Part shown: in pieces, positions 1 to 9,924 of the stretch
Numbering within the stretch: position 1 is the first letter of the stretch
Layout of the letters: each line of letters begins with the position of its first letter
Assembly: GCA_024704765.1 (NCBI GenBank)
Contig: JAKMXF010000222.1
Location: forward strand, 62,001 to 126,000
Reading direction: 5' to 3'
Length of the DNA: 64,000 nucleotides
Source: Oopsacas minuta
Taxonomy: Eukaryota; Porifera; Hexactinellida; Lyssacinosida; Leucopsacidae
Made by a program: the position numbers and the translations under genes
Notes under the pieces: model-generated
The model's input: only the letters and a program-made list of their open reading frames with translations
Database searches by the model: none
What the model was told of the DNA's origin: nothing

Positions 1-484
1 TCTTCCTGACGGTGTTTAGCCCTCCTGGAGCTGAGCAAAGAGGAGAGATAAGAGGAGGAATGCTGTGATTTATCTTCTGCATCCTTGGTGTCATTTATAT
101 CAAAGAACAGATCGAATACGTGATTCTCCAGCTGGTATATAAAGTCACTACATGTTTCAAGAATGATAGCCTACAAATAAAACATAAATATAGAACATTC
201 CAATTAGCCCTAATGGTTACCTTGCTGAAGTGTTTCCCATTTCCTGGACTTCTCTGTGTCTGGGGCAGCAGCATGTTCAAGTGGTGGAGAGATGAGTTGA
301 GCTTTTGAACACGACATCTTTCACGATGACAATTCTTAACTCTTTTAGTTTCTATCTTATCGACCTCACTCAGTCCTGTAACTGAAGTATAGCATTTTTC
401 AACGTGAGTGCACAATTCTGGCAATTCCTCATCCTCCGAACACAGAATTTCAGATGTTTTTGGTTGAAATTCCAATATATCCAT
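1..484 (-). CDS. Divergent bHLH-type transcription factor (partial, 3' end outside window)
   Basis: Two exons are visible on the minus strand: 484-221, then intron 220-132 (GTAACC..AG), then 131-1, which stays open to the window edge. Joining them gives a basic helix-loop-helix segment: a basic part NCHRERCRVQKLN, helix 1 ending in HLNMLLP, a loop, then helix 2 starting KHFSKLENHVF after the splice. The RERxRVxxLN pattern and the K-x-SK-x-E start of helix 2 are hallmarks of the family, which binds E-box DNA as dimers in the nucleus. The start is the first ATG (484), but an AG just upstream could be an acceptor, so an earlier exon is possible. Ser-rich sequence follows the bHLH. The subfamily is not assignable. 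Confidence is good for bHLH, low for the exact start. Confidence 0.62.
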
Positions 485-496
485 AGCTACCTTCAA

Positions 497-812
497 TTCC
501 TAATAATAAAGTAAATCTGCAGACTAAAATACTAACTGACTGACTTCAGAATCTATCCTAATTATACTTTTTATAAGGCCTATCTCTACAGAATCGGAAT
601 TGTAAAGTAAAAATAGCTTCGAGCGAAGATATGGAAACTATCAAATTTGATTGGTTCCAAATTCGTCTAAAAAATCACTAAATAAAAAATATTTACAAAA
701 TCCCACAAAAACAAATTCCCATAATAATTCCATTCTTAAGCTTTAGAATCACAATAAACAATCTTGTTAATTAAAGCAAATAAATTGTAACTAACTGAAA
801 TACACATAAATC
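497..812. other. Intergenic gap between bHLH-like gene and cornichon
   Basis: AT-rich sequence downstream of the cornichon stop and upstream of the bHLH-like exon. It presumably holds the cornichon 3' UTR and the bHLH promoter. I see no repeat or further gene in it. Confidence 0.4.
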
Positions 813-1247
813 TTAATTCCTAGTCAGATAACTAATTAAGGACCACAACAGCATAGCAGCAAAGTAAAAGAACATAACAATATAGTAGGCAAGCTTGATC
901 CAGCCCTCTCTCTGACACCTTTCAAGCTCTCTACGATTCATGATAGTAGTAGGATCATATATCCCAAGAGACCGCGAAGTTCTTCGTGTGTATCTGAACG
1001 CGTGATAAATCGTTATAGGAGCTGTGAGTAGAAGAGATACGAATTTGAAAGTTAGCAGAAATGTGAGTGAGAAAACAGCCTGTAGCGAGTACTCGGGTAA
1101 AACCAATGGATTAAGAGATTTACAAAGATCAACAGGGTTCTTAAAATCGTTTTTGAGTTCATCAAATGACACTACATTCCATATAGTAAGGAATATAAGG
1201 GCAATGTCTGCCAACAGTGCAGCTCCATACATAAATATGTGATACAT
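813..1247 (-). CDS. CNIH1: Cornichon family ER cargo receptor (CNIH1-like)
   Basis: Single-exon 144-residue protein, the usual cornichon length. The family motifs are FDELKNDFKNPVDLC, LNPLVLPEY, LGIYDPTTIMN and EGWIKLAYY; these match the CNIH1-3 type better than CNIH4. Hydrophobic segments lie near residues 5-25, 55-80 and 118-140. Cornichons are small ER-to-Golgi membrane proteins that select cargo such as TGF-alpha-like ligands and glutamate receptors for COPII vesicles. The start at 1247 is used; a second ATG five codons in (1232) is also possible. The neighbour upstream is a repeat at 1283-1431. Confidence 0.93.
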   Translation of the reverse strand: MYHIFMYGAALLADIALIFLTIWNVVSFDELKNDFKNPVDLCKSLNPLVLPEYSLQAVFSLTFLLTFKFVSLLLTAPITIYHAFRYTRRTSRSLGIYDPTTIMNRRELERCQREGWIKLAYYIVMFFYFAAMLLWSLISYLTRN

Positions 1248-1282
1248 CGAGCTAGTGGTAAATTACGTCATAAATATTGTTA

Positions 1283-1431
1283 GTATACTCCTGTTATAGT
1301 TAAATCGAACGAGGATACATCTAAATACCCGCTTATATAGAAGTCTTAAATGATACAAATATGCCCCAAACCGCGGTTATATCTAAGTAATTATCGCGAT
1401 TTCTTGAGCTTCGATATAACGGGATATACTG
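1283..1431. mobile_element. MITE family 1 (TA target, CAGTCAACTCCCGTTATATCGAA ends), degraded copy
   Basis: Inverted-repeat element flanked by TA. The right end reads TTCGATATAACGGGATATACTG; the left end is more decayed. It belongs to the same family as the copies at 21952-22117, 31117-31187, 35763-35933, 51088-51160, 59519-59618 and 61070-61153. The TA target and CAG..CTG termini fit non-autonomous Tc1/mariner/pogo-type elements (inference). Confidence 0.6.
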
Positions 1432-1591
1432 TAAATAAAATACGGAATATTATTAGTCAATAGTGATGGAGATTTGTGTGTTAGAAATATGAAATGAATA
1501 CAATGTCTCATGGAATTAAAATAATAATATCAATAAAATGCACGAAAAAGAACACATTAGTAAGCAAATCTCCGAGTAGTGTAAGGAATAA

Positions 1592-4500
1592 TTAGATATC
1601 AGTAGAAATACAATTGCTAGGAATATGTATCATCTCTACACCAGGTACGTGTTGAGATCCATTGGGCATCTGTAGGTTCTGGTAAAAAGGCTGTGAGTTG
1701 CTGTCATTAGAGATATTATCGAAGTTAGGAGCAGTCCTTACCGACGAAGGGGGAGATCCAACTCCATCTCGCTCGTACCTGAAACTGTTCATGCCTTCTG
1801 TGATTGTGAGACGTTTAGGGAGAGATACACTATCTCCAAACACTTCCTTCGTAGAGAAGGGGGGTGGTGGAGGGGGTCCTTGTATGTCACTGTCCACTTT
1901 ACTAGAAGGACTAGATGTACCCTCTAATCTTTCGAAATTAGCTCCAACAATAGACGGTCTGACTAGATGCTGTCTCTCAAAGGTACCAGACGGTGTGTTA
2001 CCTGTGTGTATGAAAGAGGTCGTGTATATACGCTCCTCAGTAAAAGGATCAACTGTTTCAGGCTCAAACAGTTGATCAGGCTCCAGGTTACTGTCTCGAG
2101 GTCCTAAGTGAGTATCTACCTCGGTTTTAAGAGGGTTGAATCCACTCCTCTCTCCTCTCAGAGGAGAATATATCGAAGTGTTAAGCCATGACTTATTAGG
2201 TATTCCAACTGGATAACGAGCATTTCGCACTTTTTGATGCCTACGAAAGCAACCAACGCAGCACAGCACAAAGAACAAAAGACAAAGGAAGGAAACGAAA
2301 CAAGCAAGAATAGCAACTACGGTTATCATCACCTCCAAATTATCCCTCAAGAAATCTATCTCATCAATTGTAATTAGTTTCGTTATGTATTGGTAAGCTA
2401 ACAAATCTCTAACTTTACAAGAATAGTTACCGTAGTGAGAAGAATCAAATTTAGGGATCACAAGATGGTTTTTATATAGATAGAAGTCCTCAGGTGGTGG
2501 GTCCATATTCTGCGAAAATTCACGCAGATCAACACCCTCCATATACCAAGACACATAACTGGGTGTGTATAAACCGTTGTACTTCTCAGAGAACATACAA
2601 CTCAGCTTGAACTTGTCTCCAATCAAAGGGATAGAAGGCCTCAGTACGATTTCTAAGGGAGGTAGAGTTGTAGTGTAAAACAACACCAGAGGGCTAACAC
2701 TGACGTCGTCACCATCTCGAGCAGTTATAGAGAATTTGTAGGTTGACAACGGTTCTAAATCCTGGAATGTGTAGGAGGTTTGTTCTGTTTTATATACGTT
2801 AGTAGGTTCAATAGAGTCCACTAGGAGAGAATATTGAATTTCGTATTCTAGAGCATCGCTAATATCTATGTATTCAACCGGTAACCAAGATAAAGAAATG
2901 GAGTTATGAGTGATAGATTCCGCAGTTACCATGGTTACAGCTCCGATAGCACTCTTAATACGTGTGGTAACCATGACAACACTATACTGACTACTTCCTA
3001 TCTCGTTATCAACCCAGATACGAATAAAATATGTTGTATTAGGCTGTAATTGCTGTGAAATTTCGTATTGATCTCTTGACACTACAAATGTGCCAATCAG
3101 GGTCCAATTCGCAGAATCCTCTGATATCTCAAGGGACCAATATAACAGAGGCTTACCCCCAGTGGTAGTAGCGGACCATGACACACGGATTGTCTGGAAG
3201 TCTATTGCAACAGCTGATAACCCAGGCTGACCTGGATAGGTGAATGTTGTTCTGTTTGCTACCGTAACGAATGAGCTGGTTCCCACAGAGTTGACTGCTC
3301 TAACTCTAGCTTCATACAGGGTCCCAGCTGTCAGACTCTGGAACACAACTTTAAACTGAGATGAAGAGGAACTGGCTATAGTACTCCACGTGCCTCCTTC
3401 TATGGTATGTATCTGATACTCATACCGTGTAACACGAGTATGTTCAAACGTCAGTAAAGGAGATTTCCAATGTAGTTCTAATTCTTTCTGTGACAACACA
3501 CGTAACATAACACTCCTAGGTTCAGGAGGAGGTAACGGTAAGGTAGTAGCAGACACAGATTCAAATTGACTAGTACCGATTTTATTCATAACATATACCT
3601 TAATAGTGTGTAGAGTATTAGCTCTGAGTTGAGTGAATGTGAATCCAGTAGTAAAGTTACCAGATATAAGGTTATTCTCCCAGATAGAGTTATTAGCTCT
3701 GTATTCTAGGAATGTGTTAGTTAGAGGTGAATTCCCGTTATCTCTATACACCCATTTTATTGAAATAGAGCTTGATGTGGTGCCGATTATGGAGACTGCA
3801 GGAGGTTGTGGGACTGTGAGTACTATCACTTGAAAGGAGGCGTGTGAAAATCCGCGAGTATTATTCGCGACACAAAAATAAAATCCTGTTTGATTATACT
3901 TAACAGAAGATATATTAAGTGTGACAGAATCCGCAGAATCAATCACGACACCATTAACTATTTCACTAGCACTAGACAATACATTATCCTCGTTAAAATA
4001 CCAAGTTACCAGAGGTTCAGGCTCTCCCTCGTAATAGCACTGTAGCTGTACAGTACTACCGATAGATGGATACCTGATTTCTCTACCTACAATTTCTATA
4101 GATGGTTCATACTCTACACTGAGGTACAGGTCAGTGCTTCTATTACCTAGAGGATTGAATACGGTACATGTGTAAGGTCCTAAATCATTTCGCGAGACGT
4201 TAGTCAGCTGATGTAGTCTGTTATTACTGAGCTTAATACCATCTCTATACCAAGAGAATCTAGGTGCTGGTTGTGTGTCAGATGCTGTGCAGGTTAGCGT
4301 AACGTCCGTATATTCTAATGCTGTTATGTTATGTGCAATAGGGGGAACGAGTATAGGTTGTATAAAAGCGAATGCAGGACAACTACCACCAGATTCAGGG
4401 CAGCAGACATTCCTAATATTTGTTCCTATTAAGGAGTGAGTAAGAGGAGTAATGAGAATAGAACCATTAAGATAAACCGTGTATTCAGAAGAATTATCAG

Positions 4501-4654
4501 TTAATTCAATACCATTCATTGTCCATGAAACTGGAGGAGGTAAAGGACATGTGTATAAGAGATCTTCTCCCAAATTAGCGTACACAATTGTTGTTGCTGA
4601 AACAATTGGAGATAGCGAGTAGTAGATGATCAAACCAAGCAATACCCGCAACAT
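1592..4654 (-). CDS. Single-pass Ig/fibronectin-III cell-surface receptor
   Basis: Single-exon 1020-residue type I membrane protein. It has an N-terminal signal peptide (about residues 1-20), three Ig-like domains (about 25-280, with Cys/Trp pairs such as LTCTASD..FSWYRDG..YTCTV), four fibronectin type III repeats (about 282-675), a further membrane-proximal Ig-like domain (about 680-770, KLSCMF..VSWYMEG..YSCKV), one transmembrane helix (about 785-812) followed by a basic stop, and a roughly 205-residue cytoplasmic tail. The tail has a GPPPPPPFS stretch and ends in TDI, which fits a class I PDZ ligand. Many N-glycosylation sequons lie in the ectodomain. The architecture resembles sidekick/DCC/contactin-like adhesion or guidance receptors, but orthology cannot be assigned. 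No kinase or phosphatase domain is seen. Confidence 0.9.
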   Translation of the reverse strand: MLRVLLGLIIYYSLSPIVSATTIVYANLGEDLLYTCPLPPPVSWTMNGIELTDNSSEYTVYLNGSILITPLTHSLIGTNIRNVCCPESGGSCPAFAFIQPILVPPIAHNITALEYTDVTLTCTASDTQPAPRFSWYRDGIKLSNNRLHQLTNVSRNDLGPYTCTVFNPLGNRSTDLYLSVEYEPSIEIVGREIRYPSIGSTVQLQCYYEGEPEPLVTWYFNEDNVLSSASEIVNGVVIDSADSVTLNISSVKYNQTGFYFCVANNTRGFSHASFQVIVLTVPQPPAVSIIGTTSSSISIKWVYRDNGNSPLTNTFLEYRANNSIWENNLISGNFTTGFTFTQLRANTLHTIKVYVMNKIGTSQFESVSATTLPLPPPEPRSVMLRVLSQKELELHWKSPLLTFEHTRVTRYEYQIHTIEGGTWSTIASSSSSQFKVVFQSLTAGTLYEARVRAVNSVGTSSFVTVANRTTFTYPGQPGLSAVAIDFQTIRVSWSATTTGGKPLLYWSLEISEDSANWTLIGTFVVSRDQYEISQQLQPNTTYFIRIWVDNEIGSSQYSVVMVTTRIKSAIGAVTMVTAESITHNSISLSWLPVEYIDISDALEYEIQYSLLVDSIEPTNVYKTEQTSYTFQDLEPLSTYKFSITARDGDDVSVSPLVLFYTTTLPPLEIVLRPSIPLIGDKFKLSCMFSEKYNGLYTPSYVSWYMEGVDLREFSQNMDPPPEDFYLYKNHLVIPKFDSSHYGNYSCKVRDLLAYQYITKLITIDEIDFLRDNLEVMITVVAILACFVSFLCLLFFVLCCVGCFRRHQKVRNARYPVGIPNKSWLNTSIYSPLRGERSGFNPLKTEVDTHLGPRDSNLEPDQLFEPETVDPFTEERIYTTSFIHTGNTPSGTFERQHLVRPSIVGANFERLEGTSSPSSKVDSDIQGPPPPPPFSTKEVFGDSVSLPKRLTITEGMNSFRYERDGVGSPPSSVRTAPNFDNISNDSNSQPFYQNLQMPNGSQHVPGVEMIHIPSNCISTDI

Positions 4655-5333
4655 TTTGAGTGAATTCAGCTAATGAATAAGGGATAGAGCTTTTATGCAA
4701 GTTCAGAAGAAGCTGTATGTATTCTGGCCTGCTCGAGTGATTGTAATAATTAATATTAACTATTCCTATTTACGTAAAGTTCGTATATCTAAGGATTTAT
4801 ATACCAAAGTATTAGCGAGATATTAGTCATATCAATAATTAGATCAGAGGAAATTATGGCGATTAATATGTATACTAGCTTATAAATTAATAATGTAATG
4901 GCTTGATGAATTGACAAAATACTAAAACTTTTAAAGTAATTTCATATATATATTTGTAGAGATATAATAGAAGGTACAAGACTATACGTACAGGTCACTA
5001 CCCACACAGTAGATTACACGCATACACACTGACAGACATAATTATAAGCAGTATATTGATTCGTAAACATCTGCAAGGTTCTAGCCAATTATAAATAATT
5101 AAACATATAGAAGGATTAATAAGTTAATAACAGTATTACACAGAGACTTATGTGTTCAAGATAATTATCGCACTAAAGTGTTTGAAATACAAACAAAATG
5201 AATACATAACACTTCCAATAAAATATTTTAATACAAGAAAGATCTACCTCACTAAATGTACACAATATACCAAGATGATGAAAATCAAACTAAATATGAG
5301 AGAAAATCTCTTTACACAATCATAGAGAACAGT
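4655..5333. other. Intergenic region between receptor and first 14-3-3 gene
   Basis: AT-rich gap holding the promoter side of the Ig/FN3 receptor and the 3' UTR of the 14-3-3 gene at 5334-6457. No gene or clear repeat is recognised. Confidence 0.35.
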
Positions 5334-6457
5334 TCATTTCTCGTCTACGTCATTCTCAGCAGGGGGGTCTCCATTCACCTCATCTGCTGGTTCTCCGATC
5401 TCTATACAACGTTTGGATTAGTGGAATGCATTGAGACAATAGTTGTACAACGATGATAATGCTACCAACATGTGTAATATATATGTATTAGTCCGCAGTA
5501 AATTGAATACAATTTGATCTTTCTTGAAAATTTTATAACATTTCAAAAAAGCATGTTCGGATTAAAAAACTGTACATACACACAAATATATATCATCTAA
5601 ATCAACTTACCATTATTCCATAGAGTGAGGTTATCTCTCAACAGCTGTAGAATAAGCGTAGCATCTTTATATTCACTATCTTGAAGTTGATCTATACTTG
5701 CTAAAGCTTCATCAAATGACTTCTTAGCAAGATCAATAGCCATAGATTGTTTCTTCATAATCTCATAGTAGAATACTGAGAAATTGAGTGCTAGCCCTAG
5801 CTTAATGGTATCAGTATGCTCTAGCTCTATTGACTTATCCAGAGCTTCATTGTACGCTTTCAAAGAGTTCTGAGCCACAGAGTCTCTTGCTTCATCCTTC
5901 TTATACTCAGCCATATAGCGGTAATAATCCCCCTTCATCTTGAGGTAGAATACTTTATCCTTTGTATTCACACATTTAGTATTAATGAACTCGTCTGATA
6001 ATATCTATAAGAAACATGAAATCAATCTAAAGCATGCGAGCGAGCGGATCATTATCATTATCACGGGAAAATTGGATGTATCCTCTAATCTTTCGATGCT
6101 GAAACATGCTTCCTTACAATTAGACTATACAGAGCATCTAGTTAAACTCACGTCAGATATAATCTCATTACATCTCTCATCTAATTCATATTCAACCCTT
6201 TTAATATACTCAATAATTTGTGGGCTTCCTGGGTCCATTTCTAACATATGCCTGAATGTTCTTAAAGCAGTACGTCTTTGTCCTACAACATTCTTATAAC
6301 CTACTGACATCAAGTTACGCTCTTCAATCTCCATGGGAGAGAACTTTAAAGCAATGCATTTCATAGCTTCCACCATATCATCGTATCTCTCACAGTGCTC
6401 AGAGAGGCGAGCCTGATAAACCAATCTTTGACGTTCTTCTATCGCTTCTTCAGACAT
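5334..6457 (-). CDS. 14-3-3 protein (epsilon-like paralogue)
   Basis: Three exons: 6457-6152, 6004-5611 and 5401-5334, giving 255 residues, normal for the family. The phosphopeptide pocket is intact: Lys in SVGYKNVVG, Arg in GQRRTALR, and Arg-Tyr in DYYRYMAE. The signatures GLALNFSVFYYEI and LILQLLRDNLTLW are present. The third exon encodes the short acidic tail ending NDVDEK. 14-3-3 dimers bind phosphoserine/threonine peptides and act as cytosolic scaffolds. Its exon junctions and phases are identical to those of the neighbour at 6777-7755, so the pair is a tandem duplication. ERYDDMVEAMK and the NSLKAY helix look closer to the epsilon branch than to zeta. Confidence 0.95.
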
Positions 6458-6500
6458 GCTATTAATGACAAGCTAGTGTAAGTAATAATAGTATACTATA

Positions 6501-6645
6501 ACTTCCACAAACGGGGCTGCGTAAAACTGGGAACTTCTGGAACGGAGTGAAAATATATAAAGCGTATTCATATGCAAGCAAAAACTGAACCTACACAAAC
6601 GGGGTACCATTATTCGGCGTCCCTTGCACCCCGTTTGTGGACGTT
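6501..6645. repeat. Inverted repeat with CACAAACGGGGT arms upstream of 14-3-3 start
   Basis: A compact palindrome at about 6594-6640 has arms CACAAACGGGGTACC and GCACCCCGTTTGTGG around TATTCGGCGTCCC. Another half-site (CCACAAACGGGGC) lies at 6504-6517. It lies upstream of the start codon at 6457. Related copies are at 7800-7834, 53738-53783 and 60374-60480. It is either a small MITE or a repeated promoter module. Confidence 0.6.
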
Positions 6646-6776
6646 ACACCGTATAATAATAAGCAGATTAATGAACTAAAATCTACACCATAGAGTACCA
6701 AGTTAGATAAACATAATTGGAAACTAAACAGAACAAACAAAACCTATATAGCAAGCAAAATATCAACAAACAAGAC

Positions 6777-7755
6777 TCAAGCATCATCATCATCACCATC
6801 ATCTTGTTTAGGAATATCTCCAGGTTCATCATCGATTGGATCAACAGAAGGCTCATCTAAACAACAACAAATTACGTCATAAATAATACATATAAATACA
6901 ATAATACATTACCTTGAGTCCATAGAGACAAGTTGTCTCTCAACAGCTGGAGGATCAGCATAGAGTCCTTGTAGTTTTCATCAGAGATGTCGTCTATCCC
7001 ACTTTTAGCCTCTTCAAACGATTGCTTAGCTAGCTTACAAGCCTCCTCCGACTCGTTCATTATTTCGAAGTGAAATACAGAGTAGTTAAGCACAAGACCC
7101 AGTCTGATTGGATCAGTAGCTGATAACTCCTTGCTAGCTGTCGCCCAAGCCTTTGAGTAGCAATCTTCAGCTTGCGTACAAACCTGTTTAAGCGCTTCTC
7201 CTTCCTTGTACTCGGCCATATAGCGGTAGTAGTCGCCTTTCATTTTCAAGAAAAATACTTGAGAACCGCATTCCTCCACTCTACCAAGGAATGCATCATT
7301 CAGAACCTATATGTATTGATAATAGCATAATAATTGACTCATTGAGATCAGATTTCTTGTAAATATGTGCTCGTCTTATCTGGAAATTCGTAATAACCGT
7401 GTTCGCATTAACGAGGTTTCATTATATAATATTAATACATCACCTGATCCAGCAATTCTAGACACAAAGCATCGAGTTCTGCCTCCAACTTGTCTCTGTA
7501 CTCAATCACAGTCTTCAGCTTGTATCCGTCAGGTTCTTTCCTCTCCTCCTTATCTTTTATACTTCCCAGTATACGTAGTGCATTACGGCGTGACCCTACT
7601 ATATTCTTGTAAGCTACAGATAGGAGGTTACGATCCTCAATCGCCATCTTCTCTGAGGACTGTGCAACCTCTTTCATATATTCCACCATATCATCAAACC
7701 GTTCTCCCTGCTCTGCTAGCTTAGCCATCTGTATCAGCTCTGCACGTGTCGACAT
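6777..7755 (-). CDS. 14-3-3 protein (second tandem paralogue, zeta/general type)
   Basis: Three exons: 7755-7444, 7306-6913 and 6856-6777, giving 261 residues. Pocket residues are kept: YKN in SVAYKNIVG, GSRRNALR, and DYYRYMAE. Signatures include GLVLNYSVFHFEIM and LQLLRDNLSLW. Exon 3 encodes an acidic Asp-rich tail (KQDDGDDDDA). Replacements such as GLVLNYSVFHF for the usual GLALNFSVFYY make it the more diverged of the two. The role is phosphopeptide-binding adaptor. Same strand, exon layout and phases as the paralogue at 5334-6457, with only about 320 bp between them. Confidence 0.95.
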
Positions 7756-7799
7756 TATTAATCGGCTAATATAGCAGCAATGCAATGAATATGTTAGCT

Positions 7800-7834
7800 A
7801 CGGGGTTGCATTTTGGTACCCTGTTTGTGTAGGC
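7800..7834. repeat. Partial copy of CACAAACGGGGT repeat upstream of second 14-3-3 gene
   Basis: The sequence CGGGGTTGCATTTTGGTACC followed by CTGTTTGTGTAGG is one arm plus centre of the palindrome seen at 6594-6640, in reverse orientation. It lies about 45-80 bp upstream of the ATG at 7755. Confidence 0.5.
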
Positions 7835-7915
7835 TATACAGTAATTATGTTATTAATATAAATCACTATTACCTCTAATTTTACCTCTAATATTAAGCTA
7901 ATAAGTCGAAAAATA

Positions 7916-9597
7916 TCAGAACCAACGTTTCTCATCTGTTCGAGATAATTTAAGTAGAGCGGGACTGACCTCCTGTTTAGAATCTTTCAACACTTTAATT
8001 AAATCTTTAGCTACAGTAGCATCAGCAGGAGTTAGTATAGAATAAGCCATACCCTTTTTCTCTCCACGAGCTGTCCTCCCAATTCGGTGTATATACTGAA
8101 CGATGTGTGTGGGAAAATCTACATTGACTACGTTCTTAATGCCTTGTATGTCTAGACCACGAGAAGCTACGTCAGTAGCCACTAGGAAATCAATATACCC
8201 CTTCCTGAACTGGTCTAGAGAACGCTCACGGTTATCTTGCGATTTAAGTCCGTGTATACTCGCGACTTTAAGCCCGTTTCTACGCATAACATCCATGAGT
8301 TTATCTGCTCTATTTCGTGTATTAGTAAACACTAGTGTCTTGTGATTAGGCTCCTCTAGGATTTTGTTAAACAAATCATCAAGAGTTGCTAAATATACAC
8401 AAATATTATCATAACTATATTATTAATAATAAACTATATAACTTACAATATTGTAAACGACCCTTGGTTACTATTATTTCCTGTTTGATGTTCTCCTTAG
8501 TGCGTAGGTCCTCTGAACCTATGTCTATTTTAATCGGCTTAGAAGTGACGTTTTTCGCAAGATCCCTCACCTCAGAAGGCCAGGTTGCTGTCCATAAAAG
8601 TGTCTGTCTATCTTTTCGCGTTTTATTAACAATATACTGTATCTGTGGATAGAATCCCATACTAAGCATTGTATCAGCTTCATCTATTACACAAAAGCTG
8701 ACCTACAAGAATAATACAAGGTTATAATTTGTTCAATTTATCTGTACAATTCAAGGCTTGGATATAAGGGGAGTTTACTGTTAGAATATAACTTACATTA
8801 CTGAGATCCAAATTTCCATTCTTTATGAAGTCCATTAGTCTCCCTGGTGTTCCAATACACAAATGGAATCCTCTACGGAAATGGACAAACTGGGAATCTT
8901 TACCAGATCCCCCGTAGAAAAGCGCAGTCTCAACATCAAAGAACTTTTTATAGTCCTCAGCAACTTGATTAATCTGTCTAGCCAATTCCCTAACAGGAGC
9001 TACTATTATTCCCATAGGAGCTACTCTATTACTACCAACTATAGTTTGTCTTTGAAATAATTCCTGAGCTTGTAAGTGTGCTAGTGCTGGGAGCATGAAT
9101 CCTAAGGTCTTACCGGATCCTGTCTCTGATATCCCGATTAGATCGTGTCCTGATAATATAACAGGCCAGGATTGACTCTGAATGGGTGTAGGCATTTGGA
9201 ATTTTGAGTACAACTCCAAATTCAGTTCCTCACCGAATTGTAACTCCTTTAAGTGTTTAATCGGTTTGGGGACGTGACTGGGTACCAGAATTCTACCATT
9301 CTTACGTATTTCTTCCACTGCTTCGTCAGTGCGCTTTTTCGTAGTTTCATTTTCTATGTAAATGTCCTTTCGAAACGGTTTTAACACTTTTTCTTTTTCT
9401 TTTACTTGATGTTCACTTGACAATTCTTTGAGGAAATCATTCATATATTCTTTCTTCATTCTCCCACGTGATCGGGTTGACCAACTATCTCTATAACCAG
9501 AGGGGTTCGCATCGAAACTGAACCCTCTCTCATTAGAGTACACTACCCGTGGTACGAGTCTGTACATACTCAATGTATTGTGTAGTATTCTCCTCAT
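7916..9597 (-). CDS. DEAD-box RNA helicase (DDX5/DBP2-related), possibly mitochondrial
   Basis: Three exons: 9597-8797, 8702-8447 and 8388-7916, giving 509 residues. Helicase motifs in order: Q motif region PTPIQSQSWP, motif I ETGSGKT, Ia APVRELA, GG, Ib GTPGRLMDF, II DEAD, III TATWP, IV VFTNTRNRADKL, V TDVASRGLD, VI HRIGRTARG. The TATWP form and the N-flanking KPFRKDIYIENETTKKRTDE block resemble the p68/DBP2 group. The first 22 residues (MRRILHNTLSMYRLVPRVVY) are Arg-rich with no acidic residues, as in a mitochondrial presequence, and there is no RGG tail, so an organellar helicase is possible (inference). Role: ATP-dependent RNA unwinding. It is divergent from the NHL gene, with 327 bp between the two starts. 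Confidence 0.93.
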
Positions 9598-9924
9598 ATA
9601 TATTGGCTAATTGGTGCTAACTGGCATTATGACGACACAATTGTTCGCACAAATCAATGCATAATAACAGAACTTGACTACGAATAAGTAGATGACATAC
9701 TTCATAACGACATTATAGTTATGCTATATAAATCAAGCTGCGCCTACCTCACCATATTACCCTTTGTAATCATTGGGATAGTTTTACGGACGGTAATGTG
9801 ATCCCTACTAGTCATATAATATTCTATAGTTAGTGTAATAACGAGGGATTAGGAAGATACAATTGGGTATTTCTTGCCTTGTAGAACTGGACCAATTTAA
9901 TATACTTTTCAATATAGCAATAAT
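9598..9924. promoter_or_regulatory. Shared divergent promoter region of DEAD-box and NHL genes
   Basis: The 327 bp between two head-to-head start codons (9597 minus, 9925 plus) must hold both promoters. No TATA-like or repeat element is distinctive enough to name. Confidence 0.4.

Noticed and set aside
5256-5456. 66-codon plus-strand ORF
   Set aside because: It is antisense to the last exon of the 14-3-3 gene, which is supported by conserved splice sites and the acidic tail.
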